Shown: positions 9,028 to 18,316 of the stretch, in pieces
Layout of the letters: every line of letters starts with the position of its first letter
How positions within the stretch are numbered: the first letter of the stretch is position 1
From: Zygnema cylindricum
Lineage: Eukaryota > Streptophyta > Zygnematophyceae > Zygnematales > Zygnemataceae
Length of the DNA: 19,976 bases
Reading direction: 5' to 3'
Assembly: GCA_037447655.1 (NCBI GenBank)
Contig: JBBHKE010001764.1
Coordinates: 496,737-516,712, forward strand
Translations under genes and position numbers: made by a program
The notes under the pieces: generated by a model
Told to the model about the DNA's origin: nothing
The model's database searches: none
Seen by the model: the letters and a program-made list of their open reading frames with translations, nothing else

Positions 9028-9092
9028 ATAAATTAAAAAGCACGATGGTAAACCATCTGAGTCCGGGGGTACAAAAAGGGTGGCATGGCCAA
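9028..9092 (+). repeat. Dispersed 65-bp repeat, copy 3
   Basis: GGATAAATT is followed by GCACGATGGTAAACCATCTG, AGTCCGGGGGTACAAAAAGG and GTGGCA. It matches the inverted copy at 4265-4332 closely, including the flanking GGATAAATT. Confidence 0.7.
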
Positions 9093-9334
9093 CACATAAA
9101 AACTAGGGGAAGAGACAACTCCCTCCTATACTTTTTTGTGAAAAAAATGAGGAAGGAGAGGAAGAGGAAAAGAGAGGTAGTAGAGGAGGGAGAAAGATAG
9201 AGGCAGGGGCAGAGACTTCTGGGCAAGGGAAATACTGCCGATGAAGGGGAAGGGAGGGAGGAGGGAGGAGCTTTGAGATCCAAATTAATGAAACTGTCGA
9301 TCCAAAGGTAAACTATCGCGACAAGAAAGGTGTT

Positions 9335-9861
9335 CTGTACACCGCCAATCGTTATTAGCGTTGTGTACGCTAATTCCGTCCACTTTTTTATTATTCTCCA
9401 TTAGTGTAGTTCATTCTATTTTTCTTTGTTCTATTTAGGGTTATTTTCAGTACGTTATCTCTTAAATAGAGTGGTGTACAGTCAGTGTCGAATGTTTATA
9501 AATGTACTTTTGTTAAAAGTACAATAAATTAGTTTAGTAACCGCGAACGCATGAGAATGTGCGTTCTAAAAAGGAAAAACCAGGTCGTAAAATCCCGCTC
9601 GCACATATTCGTCCGACAGCCGCGTTTCGACCGTGAATGTACGGTTGTGTACGATTTGTCATATTTTGTACGGAAGCCTATATTAGTGTAAGCATGTTTG
9701 CTACCGACATTTTTTTTTTCAAAGATCCAAATTACCATAACCAAACAATTAGAATGTATGTTTTTTTCCAAAATTTTCAAATTCTTAAATAGCGTACACC
9801 ACGGTAATTATTTTTATACGCTAAAAAAACTTACACGCTAATAACAATTGGCGGTGTAGTG
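9335..9861. mobile_element. MITE, 527 bp, same family as 3996-4224
   Basis: The left end reads CTGTACACCGCCAATCGTTA and continues TTAGCG. The right end on the opposite strand reads CACTACACCGCCAATTGTTA and continues TTAGCG. The terminal inverted repeats extend about 30-45 bases. The interior is AT-rich, without coding capacity. The terminal words match those of the 229-bp element. I see no matching target-site duplication. Confidence 0.7.
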
Positions 9862-11540
9862 TCAAAATTTGGTTTTTTGACATTCTGAGGGTTTAGTTCT
9901 CATTAAAGGATGGTCACAATTTCTAAGTAGAGATCAACACTTTCAAAGAAATAGATAATTTTTCATGTGGATTTCTAATAATTTCTTTAGGGTTACTTTA
10001 TTACTTTTAAAACCATAGAATTTGCTCATGTATGAGGCTATATGTCTGTCGATAATGTACTCAAAAATTTACAAGTTAAAGTTCGAAAGTCGAACTTCGG
10101 AAGAAAAAACTTGGAGAGTAAGTTAAACTTTAGAAGTTAAATTTCAAAAATTAATATTCGAAAGTTTTTGTAATGCGGAAATTTGTATAGAATCCTGCAG
10201 TATTAAGTTTTTTACTGTATTTTCTCATTACTTTTTCGTTGTATGCTTAAAAAATTTAATTCATTGTGGAAGTTCAAAAGTATATCGGCCGATTTTAAAT
10301 ATAAAATAGTCGCAAAATCTATATTTTCTCGGCAAATCTTATAAATACCGATTTACCTTCTCTGTTTTTACCATCTCAATATCACTATTTCCCAAAAAAA
10401 AAAAAAAAAAAAACGATAAATAATTTACTATTTCAATTGATATGCAACACTAAAAAACGTCCTCGAAAGAAATTTCCATAAAAACATAACTGAATTCACG
10501 ACTAAAATACCAAAAAAGAAAAAGAAAGAAAAGAGAAGCAAAAAAAACACTTTTTCTTGGACTTCCGAAGGTTCAGGAAAATTGACATCACTTAATTGTA
10601 GAATCTACAATCCATACAAAACAAAAAGTAATTTTGGACGAGAAAAAATAACAAAAGTTATGAAATGTTTTGTCTCTCCAATCTCTTTCTCTCCATTAAA
10701 TTCCATAAAACCCTAATACCCATTAAATATACCAAAACAAATAATCAATACACCCTAAATAAATAAAATAATAATGTAATGTATCCTGTTACATTCTCAT
10801 TTCAAATGTCAAAAAATGTCACAAAGCAACCTTAAATGGAAAGACCTTCTCCAAAAAAACCTCCAAAAGAAGTTCCAAAAAAAAAACCCAAAAAGAATTT
10901 ACATCCAAAAAAACCTCCAAAAAAAGACAAAAAAGACAAGAACTAGGAAAGGGAGAAAAAACCTACAGAAAAAAATATTTTTCTCATAAATTCCATGTAC
11001 ACATCAATGAAATGATTTGAACAATATTTATATGTCTTTAAAATCCTTCCCTCATTTATATTTAACTAATAGTCTTGCTGCTATTCACAGCTTCTAAGGG
11101 AAAAAAAATCTAAGGGAAGAAAAAATTTACAGAAGGCGCCAAACTCCTAAAAATAAAAAAAAAGCAAAAACTCATCTGCAAAAAAAGAAATAGAGAGGAA
11201 AAGCTAGAAAATAGAAACTAAAACTATCTTCGATTTTTCACTTTCCTCTCCTCCACGTTCTCTGAGGTTTTTTAGTTCCCGAGAAAACCACTGTAAACAT
11301 TTCACTCCATTTTTTGACAAAGAAAAAAAAGGGGGGGAGAGGGAAAGGATAAAAAGGGAGAAAAAAAAAGTAGAAAAAATTTGGGCGACAAAATATAGCG
11401 CTACTGACTGAACTAAAAAGAGGTGAACAAAAAGAATAAAGGGAAGGAAACCGGAAAAAAATTTAAGGAAACTGGCAATAATAGTAAGGAAAAAAACAAA
11501 ACAAAGCAAAAAAACAAGAAGACATTCCTAACTCCTATCT
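9862..11540. other. A-rich intergenic DNA, no gene seen
   Basis: Very AT-rich to about 10500 (an A-run at 10396-10413). From about 10850 it is purine-rich with repeated CCAAAAAAACCT and AAAGAAA words. Poly-K and poly-F frames here are composition artefacts. No RNA gene or coding exon recognised. Confidence 0.5.
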
Positions 11541-11840
11541 AAAACTGGATGATTTTCATCTTCCATTTTCTCCTTTTCTGTTTTTTTGCTTTCTGTTTCT
11601 GGTTGTGTTTTCCGTTACCGTTCACCGTTTCCCATTTTCTCCCTTTGCCGATTCTGTCTTCCGTTTTCCGTTTTCCCATTTTGCGTTTTCCGTTTCCTGC
11701 CTCCTGTTTCTGTTTTCTATCCGTATCCTTGTTCACTATACAATGTAACTTTCTTGCATGTTTCAAAAAGGGAGGGGACAAAGAAAAGGAAATACAAAGA
11801 AATAGAAAGAGAGAGAAAGAGCTTATAGATGCTAAAGAGA
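11541..11840. repeat. Pyrimidine-rich block with TTTTCCGTTTTCC words
   Basis: Near 11610-11720 the plus strand repeats TTCCGTTTTCCGTTTTCCC and similar words. Strand composition switches abruptly from purine-rich to pyrimidine-rich at about 11540. It lies 3' of the kinase-like gene and may include its 3' untranslated region on the minus strand. Confidence 0.5.
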
Positions 11841-11963
11841 ACCAGTTTTTTCTTTCTGTTAACACCAGTCTTTAGTAGTTTCCACCGGTTTTTAGTTTTC
11901 CCCATCAGTTTTTTGTTTTCTCCACCAGTATTTTGTCTTTTACATCAGTTTCTGATTTTCCTG
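11841..11963. repeat. 20-bp tandem repeat, six units
   Basis: Units start at 11841 (23 bp), 11864, 11884, 11904, 11924 and 11944. Each follows the plan A(C/T)CAGTnTTTnGTTTTC plus about four bases. It begins about 60 bases past the stop of the kinase-like gene and is probably in its 3' untranslated region. Confidence 0.8.
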
Positions 11964-12024
11964 TCGTTTACAACGTTTTTTCCACTATTTAAAACGTTTT
12001 TCCCCTATCCTTTGAACCCTCAAA

Positions 12025-14265
12025 TTAACTAACTGCTGCAGTTTGAACAAAACAGCCTGGAAGAAAAACTCTAAAAAATTTTGATCTCGATTTTTTTCGA
12101 ACAGGAAAAGGAGAAATTTCTGAACTTAAATCTTTGTCAGATTCCGGAAGTTTTCCCATCGGAGAATCAAAACAATCAACAACCGGAAATAAATCCTTAT
12201 TTTCATCAACAACCTTGGATTTAACCCCATTTCCATTCATTTTTTCAAACCCATTTTCCTTAGCTCCATTACCAATAACTCCATTTTCTGGACCTTTTTT
12301 TCCTCCCTTCAACTCTCCTTTCCCTCCAACTTTTTCCACAACATTTTCCGTCTCGCTTCCCCCTCCAACATCCACAGTAATATTCATTTTCTTTCCCGCA
12401 ATTTTCTGACCCTTCCCTACCCTCTGTTCTCCTTTCTCCCCCTTCTTCCCCTCAACCTCCTCTCCCTTCTCTAACTGTATTCTCTCCACTCCCATCCCAC
12501 CCTTTCCCTGTAACTCCCCCTGTCCCTTTTCCCCTTCCTCTCCCTTCCCCCCTCCTCTTCCTCCCTCAACCCTCTCCTGTCCTTCCAATACATCAGCACT
12601 TCCACCTACTTCCAGATCCTTCATAATTCCCACGCCTTTTGTTATTCCCACATCCTCCTTCATTACTCTCACATCCTTCCCTAAACCCAAACCTTCCGAC
12701 ATTCCCACATTTGTTAAAATGACATCCTTCGTTTCTTCCGTCTCCACACCCTCCAACAAGGACCCCAGAGATAACCACGGATCATTCAAAACCTCCAAAA
12801 CCGTCGGTCTTTTCGAGGGAGCCGGATCGAGTAATTTCCTTAAAAGTTTTTTCGCCGCGGGAGAAATCCATGGCCACCTTCCTTCCCCAAAACGAAGGTG
12901 CAAGGAACCTGCACCGTGTCGGAGATTTACAGTTCCATGAAACGGCAGCTTTCCGCTTAACAGAATGTACAAAATTACGCCTAAACTCCAAACATCGGCT
13001 TTTTGTCCGTACGATTTTCCCGCCACAATTTCCCACGCGAGAAAAGGGAATCGACTGCCACGTGGCGGAAGGACGGTGACTTGGGGATCTTCAGGACCTA
13101 AAATTAAGGCGGAACTAAATCCACCCAGTTTAACAACCAACGGTTTCTCCGTAAAATTCAATAACGGACCGCTCGACGGAATCGACGACGGAGAGCGGGC
13201 GGGAGAGTTGGAGAGGGAATTTGAATTGGAGTGAGGGAGTCGGGAATTGGGAGTGGAGGAGGAGGGGAGGGAGAGAGGAGGAGGAGCCCATCGAGACCGG
13301 GGAGTCGAAGGAGACGAAGGGTTACCACTGATGGAAGTATCTACGCTTCTGCTACGAGACAAAACATCATGAGCTGGCGAATTTGGGACAGAAGAAGGTA
13401 AGATTTCGACGGAGTCTCCGAGAAATTTCCTCGCAGGAGAAAACAAACAATCTCCACCGGATCTTCCGGGAGAAGCCGGAGCTGAGCAAGAATGTCTTTT
13501 ACTATACCCCTTACTACTCAAAACCCCGTTGCGATATTTTCCCATCCCACTATAATTAGTGTTGAAATTCCCATTTTCTTCGTTCTCCGCTCTCCCATTG
13601 GTCGACGACGACATCGTCGCGGTCGAGGGAGACAAAGGGGAAAACCTTCTTCTCGAATTTTTTTTTTTCTTCTTCGAATTTTTCGACGAATCGGAGTCCG
13701 CCGTCTCCTTCACGAGAAAACAAGTATCTAAATTCACATTTCTGTGGAGTACTCCTTTCAAATGACAAAAAGCAAGAGCTTGAGCGATTTGGAGAAAAAC
13801 ATGCGCCGCCTCTTTTTCCTCGAACCTTCCTCGTCGAGCTATTTCGTCCGCTAGCGTCTCACCGCTTAGCGGTTCCATGTGTTCTACGCCCCGTTGGGAA
13901 TTACGGAAAACCCGACTGACTTGTCGTATATGAGGATGTCCCGCCAAAAGTTTCGCAACCTCGATCTCCGAAGGAGACATTAGGGCAGATTTTAAAATTT
14001 CCCGACGAGGAGACGGGCAGGGACTGGAAATTTTTGGGGAAGAAATGGAAAGATTTTTGGGTTTAGGAGAGACAAGGAATCTACTGGGAGAAGAGAGCCA
14101 GCTCCCTCCTCTACCCTTCCGTCTTCCTCTCCCTTTTCCTCTCCCTTCTCCTCTCCCTTCTCCTCCTCCTCCTCCTCTCCCTTCTCCTCTCCCTTCTCCT
14201 CTCCCTTCTCCTCTCCCTTCTCCTCCTCTTCCTTCTCCTTCTTGACCAGGATTTCCTTCCTTCAT
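12025..14265 (-). CDS. Kinase-like protein lacking catalytic motifs (predicted pseudokinase)
   Basis: A single 746-codon frame. Residues 9-54 are a Gly/Arg/Glu low-complexity tract. Kinase homology starts near residue 96 (an in-frame Met) with EVAKLLAGHPHI, the helix C to strand 4 region. EPLSGETLADEI, HVFLQIAQALAFCH and the catalytic-loop equivalent LHRNVNLDTCFLV (173-185) follow. A Ser/Pro-rich insert of about 190 residues (186-373) interrupts the domain. It resumes with VVKLGGFSSA (377-386), AWEIV (410-414), DVWSLGVILYILLSGKLPF (424-442) and SKRPTVLEVLNDPWL (484-498). The tail (500-746) is Gly/Lys/Glu-rich. HRD is HRN (N176), the following catalytic Lys is N178, DFG is G382-F383-S384 and APE is AWE. 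D424, E412 and R486, which hold the C-lobe, remain. No glycine loop or VAIK lysine is visible. The closest family I can suggest is plant PEPKR2/CDPK-like; catalysis is unlikely. An in-frame TAA lies shortly before the ATG, but a possible 3' splice site at 14273 leaves room for an upstream exon. Confidence 0.8.
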   Translation of the reverse strand: MKEGNPGQEGEGRGGEGRGEGRGEGRGEGRGGGGGEGRGEGRGKGRGRRKGRGGSWLSSPSRFLVSPKPKNLSISSPKISSPCPSPRREILKSALMSPSEIEVAKLLAGHPHIRQVSRVFRNSQRGVEHMEPLSGETLADEIARRGRFEEKEAAHVFLQIAQALAFCHLKGVLHRNVNLDTCFLVKETADSDSSKNSKKKKKNSRRRFSPLSPSTATMSSSTNGRAENEENGNFNTNYSGMGKYRNGVLSSKGYSKRHSCSAPASPGRSGGDCLFSPARKFLGDSVEILPSSVPNSPAHDVLSRSRSVDTSISGNPSSPSTPRSRWAPPPLSLPSSSTPNSRLPHSNSNSLSNSPARSPSSIPSSGPLLNFTEKPLVVKLGGFSSALILGPEDPQVTVLPPRGSRFPFLAWEIVAGKSYGQKADVWSLGVILYILLSGKLPFHGTVNLRHGAGSLHLRFGEGRWPWISPAAKKLLRKLLDPAPSKRPTVLEVLNDPWLSLGSLLEGVETEETKDVILTNVGMSEGLGLGKDVRVMKEDVGITKGVGIMKDLEVGGSADVLEGQERVEGGRGGGKGEEGEKGQGELQGKGGMGVERIQLEKGEEVEGKKGEKGEQRVGKGQKIAGKKMNITVDVGGGSETENVVEKVGGKGELKGGKKGPENGVIGNGAKENGFEKMNGNGVKSKVVDENKDLFPVVDCFDSPMGKLPESDKDLSSEISPFPVRKKSRSKFFRVFLPGCFVQTAAVS
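14105..14235 (-). repeat. 12-bp coding minisatellite in the kinase N-terminus
   Basis: CTCCCTTCTCCT units on the plus strand encode the GEGR-type tract at residues 9-54. The array interrupts to CTC-only triplets in the middle. If translation really starts at residue 96 (13980), this would be untranslated leader. Confidence 0.85.
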
Positions 14266-14530
14266 GGTGAGACTATAATGGCAGAGGAGAGACTTTTAAG
14301 AGGAAGGAGGAGCAATAAATGGAGGGGGGGAAGGGAAGAGAAGTTTGCTTGCAGGAGACGGTTGATAACTGAAGAATCCAAGGGGAAAGAGGAAAAAAAT
14401 ATGAATAAAATTATGATGAAATCTGGAGTTGCCAGAGGGAACACTGGAAATGAACAAATATTTCTGCTGCTTCCTGATTCGTCTCGTACGGACGTTTTAC
14501 CGTGCAGGCGACTCTTGAGAATGCAACCTT
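14266..14530 (-). other. 5' flank of the kinase-like gene
   Basis: On the minus strand a pyrimidine-rich stretch ends in CATTATAG (AG at 14274-14273), eight bases before the ATG. This could be a 3' splice site. I cannot identify a TATA box with confidence. Confidence 0.35.
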
Positions 14531-14650
14531 TTTGCGACAGTTTGCGACAATTTGTGACGATTTGCGACAATTTGCGATGATTTGCGACAATTTGCGACAA
14601 TTTGCGATGATTTGCGACAATTTGCGACAATATGCGACAATTTGCGACGA
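14531..14650. repeat. Twelve tandem 10-bp units, TTTGCGACAA
   Basis: Twelve units in exact 10-base register. Variants are TTTGCGACAG, TTTGTGACGA, TTTGCGATGA (two units), TATGCGACAA and TTTGCGACGA. Degenerate GCGAC words continue to about 14700. It lies about 265 bases upstream of the kinase-like ATG, in its promoter region. Confidence 0.95.
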
Positions 14651-17017
14651 TTTTACCCGATGCGATAGTTTTGCGACGTTGTTACGACTTTGTGCGACCA
14701 GGTACAACTTCGTGCAAAATGTTTTCTGCTGAGGTATGACCAGATTCGTACGGACATGCGACGACACCGCGTCCCATTAGCGTGTAGTACGACGGCTGGG
14801 CGACAAAACTTCTCGGCCGTACAGATTCCTTGAGAAAGTTAAAGACGAAAATCCAAAAATGTGAATCAGCAGTACGAAATCGTATGAAAAACGCGAGTCA
14901 CCAACTGGAAACTTCCGTGTACGAGTCAAAGCTTTTGGAGGAAATGCCGGGGAAACCGAAAAGTACGCTGTAAAAAACTGCTTTGGACAGGTGTACGAAC
15001 TGAAGTACAGTACCGTACAGTGTAGTTGTCCGTACACTAGCCGCCGATTTCAAAAAAGTACTTAATTTTTTTTTTTTGACCGTTCGATTCAGGACTGGTT
15101 TCGAAAGGCGGAGCGTCGTAGAGAAGTGTGCGACGGAAAAAACTGTACGAAACGCGCCAATGACAGTACAGTACTGTAGCGGATTGACTGGAATGGTCGG
15201 AGTACAGGAAACTGCAAAAGACGACAATTTGGTTAGACTATCTCAAAAGTACAAACGAATAGGGGCCGTCGATCTGCTGCTGGTTCACGTAGGTGTGACA
15301 GATTGAGGCCGTTGACTATCCCGATCAAAAAAAAAGTCTTTGAACCCTAAAAAGCTGCACATGGTCTAAGGGGCAACAGCTGTACGGACAGCATAATTTT
15401 TTTTAAGATTCTTTTTTTGAGATTTTTTTAATTTTGTTAGAGAGGATTTTGAATTTTTGAGCCGTTCATTCCTAAGATGTACGGATGGAAACAGGTTTCT
15501 AGGGCCGCGGGCAGATTAAAAAAACTGAAGCCATGTGCAAGATACGAATATTCGCTATAGAATGCGACGTTCAGGACCATGTCACCCACATTATCCGAAT
15601 GGTAAGCATGAAAGGAAAATCTCTAGGGTTCCAGGTGGCACCACTGGTTACCGTACATTTTATCTGTGGCATGAAAAATAGGTTTTGTCGTAAGTAGCTA
15701 AAACGTAAATAGCGGATTGGAAAGACTGGTACGAGAGATCTTAACGGTCCAAGCATTTGATTTTTTCTTCGAGCCATTGATTGGTGCTTATACCCCCGGC
15801 ATTTTGTCGTATCTGGTGGCTTGTCCACTGGGCTGTTATCCGTACATAGACACCACAACTACGGAACTACCTCCCCCCAATAACATACTGTTAAAGCCCC
15901 GTTGTCGGGAGTGGAATTATGAAAAAACGCCGTGGAGTCGGTTATTTTGTCGTCACGTTGATATCCTGTACTACTGGGGGACGAATTTTGTTCATTCGGT
16001 AATACTCGACAAAATTTGTTTGGGTAGATGCTCCCGTGGTTTTAATGACAAGTCGTTTTAGCAAAGGAGAATTTAAAATGTCTACGATCTATTTTGCATG
16101 AACCGTACATGATAAATTACATTAAAAGTACTTTCTGAAAGCACTATGTACTTTTTACAGGCGTTCCGAGTGCGACGTTGCGACTCAATTTTGAACAGTG
16201 GCTGGTACGAAGAATCTCTGGTGACGTGACCTGTTAAATACGACAGGCATGTGTGGGCGCCAGTCGCATCACTTCCCCGCTATCATTGGTTGCATATTGT
16301 TTGTCGCATTGATGTACCTGATACGTGGTACAGCTGCGTCGATTTTCTCGTGCTGTTTTTCCCTTCCATAATGTCACTTCTGCTACCGTACATAGAAGTT
16401 AATGCCGGCCTGGCCACGCAAGCAGCTTCATGATTGAGTACTACATTGGCGATTGCTTTGTCGGATCTGCGCTGTGGCTCACCCGCATTGATGCCAGGTG
16501 TGCCCTAACTCAATAAAACAAATCTTTTATTTGTACAAGCTGACAAACCTAATTCGATAGTGCTTCTACGCGGCCGTAAATCGTCATAAATGACGTCACT
16601 CATTTCGAAAGGCACGCAGCTTTTAGCCGTATCCGCTGTAACAAGTCAATTGTCGCTAGGATTCGATATTCCGTACATCACAGGAGCCTGACAGCCAAGC
16701 CTTTAATGTCATTGGTCGTCAACCAATTCCAAAAGTATGTTTTGGTTATTTGCCACCTGGCCATTCGTACAAAATACGGAATCTAGCCCAGAAAACGCGC
16801 TCACATTGAGGTCAACAAGTCGAGGGAAATGAGTCAAACGTCCCGAATTTGTCGGGCCGACATTTTTGATCCCGTCAACGTGCCACGTCAAAATATCAAA
16901 TTACTGTACTGTAGTATCTGTTGCCGTCGGTCACTTCACGCCTAAAAAAATGGCCGTCAACTTGGTCCCGACGGTCGTCAGATTACATTTTTTTCGGGCG
17001 TCAAAATTTCGTCTGAT
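14651..17017. other. Intergenic DNA between two divergent genes, GTAC-rich, no gene seen
   Basis: GTAC words (GTACGG, CGTACA, AGTAC) are very frequent at 14480-15260 and recur throughout. Open frames of 60-115 codons occur on both strands (for example 15717-16061, +) but show no family motif and no paired splice sites. An imperfect ACAAAT/ATTTGT hairpin lies near 16518-16540. Confidence 0.45.
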
Positions 17018-17040
17018 CCGCCGAGTCGAAAACTCGGCGG
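17018..17040. other. Perfect 9-bp GC-rich hairpin
   Basis: CCGCCGAGT (17018-17026), loop CGAAA, ACTCGGCGG (17032-17040). It lies about 300 bases upstream of the lipase-like ATG. There is no T-run after it and the context is eukaryotic, so it is not a bacterial-type terminator. Confidence 0.8.
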
Positions 17041-17335
17041 TCGTTCAGGAACTTATTTTGGCGCGCAGTACTTAATGGTTATTCCTATAAAATTAAGCTC
17101 CAAATTTGTATTCGAATATTCTTGATTCATATTAAAATAGTATTTTTCAACGGTCAGAACTCTTTGCACTTCCAAATATTATAGAATTCTTAACATCAAA
17201 CTTCGTATTTAAGAATATCTTTCGTTTCTCGGGCATACTTAGCGATAGTAACAAGATTTTTTGACATTTTTTTTATATATACTATTTTACAATATAGCTC
17301 TTACGCGACATATTTTGGCTAAATATAAGTTTCAA
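17041..17335 (+). other. AT-rich 5' flank of the lipase-like gene
   Basis: GC content falls sharply after 17090. TATATATA-type sequence at about 17273-17280 lies 56-63 bases before the ATG and could be the TATA region. No other motif recognised. Confidence 0.35.
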
Positions 17336-17467
17336 ATGGGAAAATATGTAATTCCGTATTTGGGAGTTTTTCTTTCCATACTAATTCATGTGACTTTCGC
17401 AGGTCAAGAAACTCAGTTTTGCAATAAGTTTGTTAGAATTCACGGATATCGTTGTGAAGAATATCAG
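17336..17467 (+). CDS. Lipase-like exon 1: signal peptide and N-terminal cap
   Basis: The ATG at 17336 is chosen because it begins a clear signal peptide (IPYLGVFLSILIHVTFAG after MGKYV). Upstream in-frame sequence lacks another ATG. The exon ends CAG|GTAAAA at 17467, phase 0. A rival reading: ACTTTCGCAG just before 17402, with ACTAAT upstream, would also serve as a 3' splice site, making this an internal exon. I prefer the signal peptide because this family is secretory. Confidence 0.6.
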
Positions 17468-18272
17468 GTAAAATGAGAAATAAAACTGAAATGAAAACCA
17501 AAATAAGAGTGATAATTTGCACTAAAAAATGAAAAAACGTAATGTGATTTATCTCACATGTTAACCGAAAACAATAACGAATTGTGTGCAAAAATAAAAA
17601 TCACAAACATCGCTCAAACTTCCCCACCTTCTAATTCTCAAACTTCCCCACCTTCTCCTAATTCTCAAACTTCCCCACCTCCTATTTCTCCCACTTTCCC
17701 ACCACCTCCACAATCTCGCCGATTGCTTCAAAATAATGATTTTTTTTTGAATTCGACAAACTCTACAAATTCGTCGAATTCGACAAATGCGACTTCCAAT
17801 GCAACAACCGGTGAGTGAAATGAGTATTTTTTAATGAAATGTCTAATGTATAAATTTTTATATACAATCGTTTACACGGAATGCATGAATAACGATTGAC
17901 ACTTAGTTTGATATAATATGTTTGATACAGAATACCATAAGTCCAATGTCTATAATTTGACAATGAAATTCATTTACTATAGTAGAATGTCTACTGTCTC
18001 ATGAAAAATGTCATTGTGGATTGAAGTAGTTTCCAAAATTTTATGTGAATGGCAGATGTTTTCCGTAAATTTTCCAATGTTTAATGTAGAATGTTTAGTT
18101 TTACAGTAAATTTCAGCATCCAATTCAATGTCCAGCTCACAATTTTATTTATCTAATTCACAAATTCAACGTGCGTAATGTACAAATTCAATAGCCATTA
18201 TAGATCCAATGTTTCATATTCCATGTCGGACATCAGAAGTTCTGATCTTCAACTCCATATTTTTTAGAAAAG

Positions 18273-18316
<44 letters not shown>

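Larger units (their letters stand above)
7564..9334. other. Strand-skewed, purine-rich region without a firm gene
   Basis: The plus strand is purine-rich with GGA and GAG runs, which creates long but low-complexity Phe/Pro/Ser-rich frames on the minus strand. I regard these as composition artefacts. Contents that can be named are two copies of the 65-bp dispersed repeat, a possible Derlin-like relic and a G-run cluster. Confidence 0.5.

Noticed and set aside
14262-14767. Minus-strand frames with LSQIVANCRK-type repeats
   Set aside because: They are translations of the 10-bp DNA array, which reads through in every frame because 10 bases times 3 gives a 10-residue period.
15076-15100. GTTCGATTC as a tRNA T-loop
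   Set aside because: No matching acceptor, D or anticodon arms could be drawn around it.
15717-16061. Plus-strand 114-codon frame
   Set aside because: No recognisable domain, no promoter or splice context, and length within chance expectation for this composition.
17018-17040. Hairpin as a transcription terminator
   Set aside because: No U-tract follows and the genome is eukaryotic.
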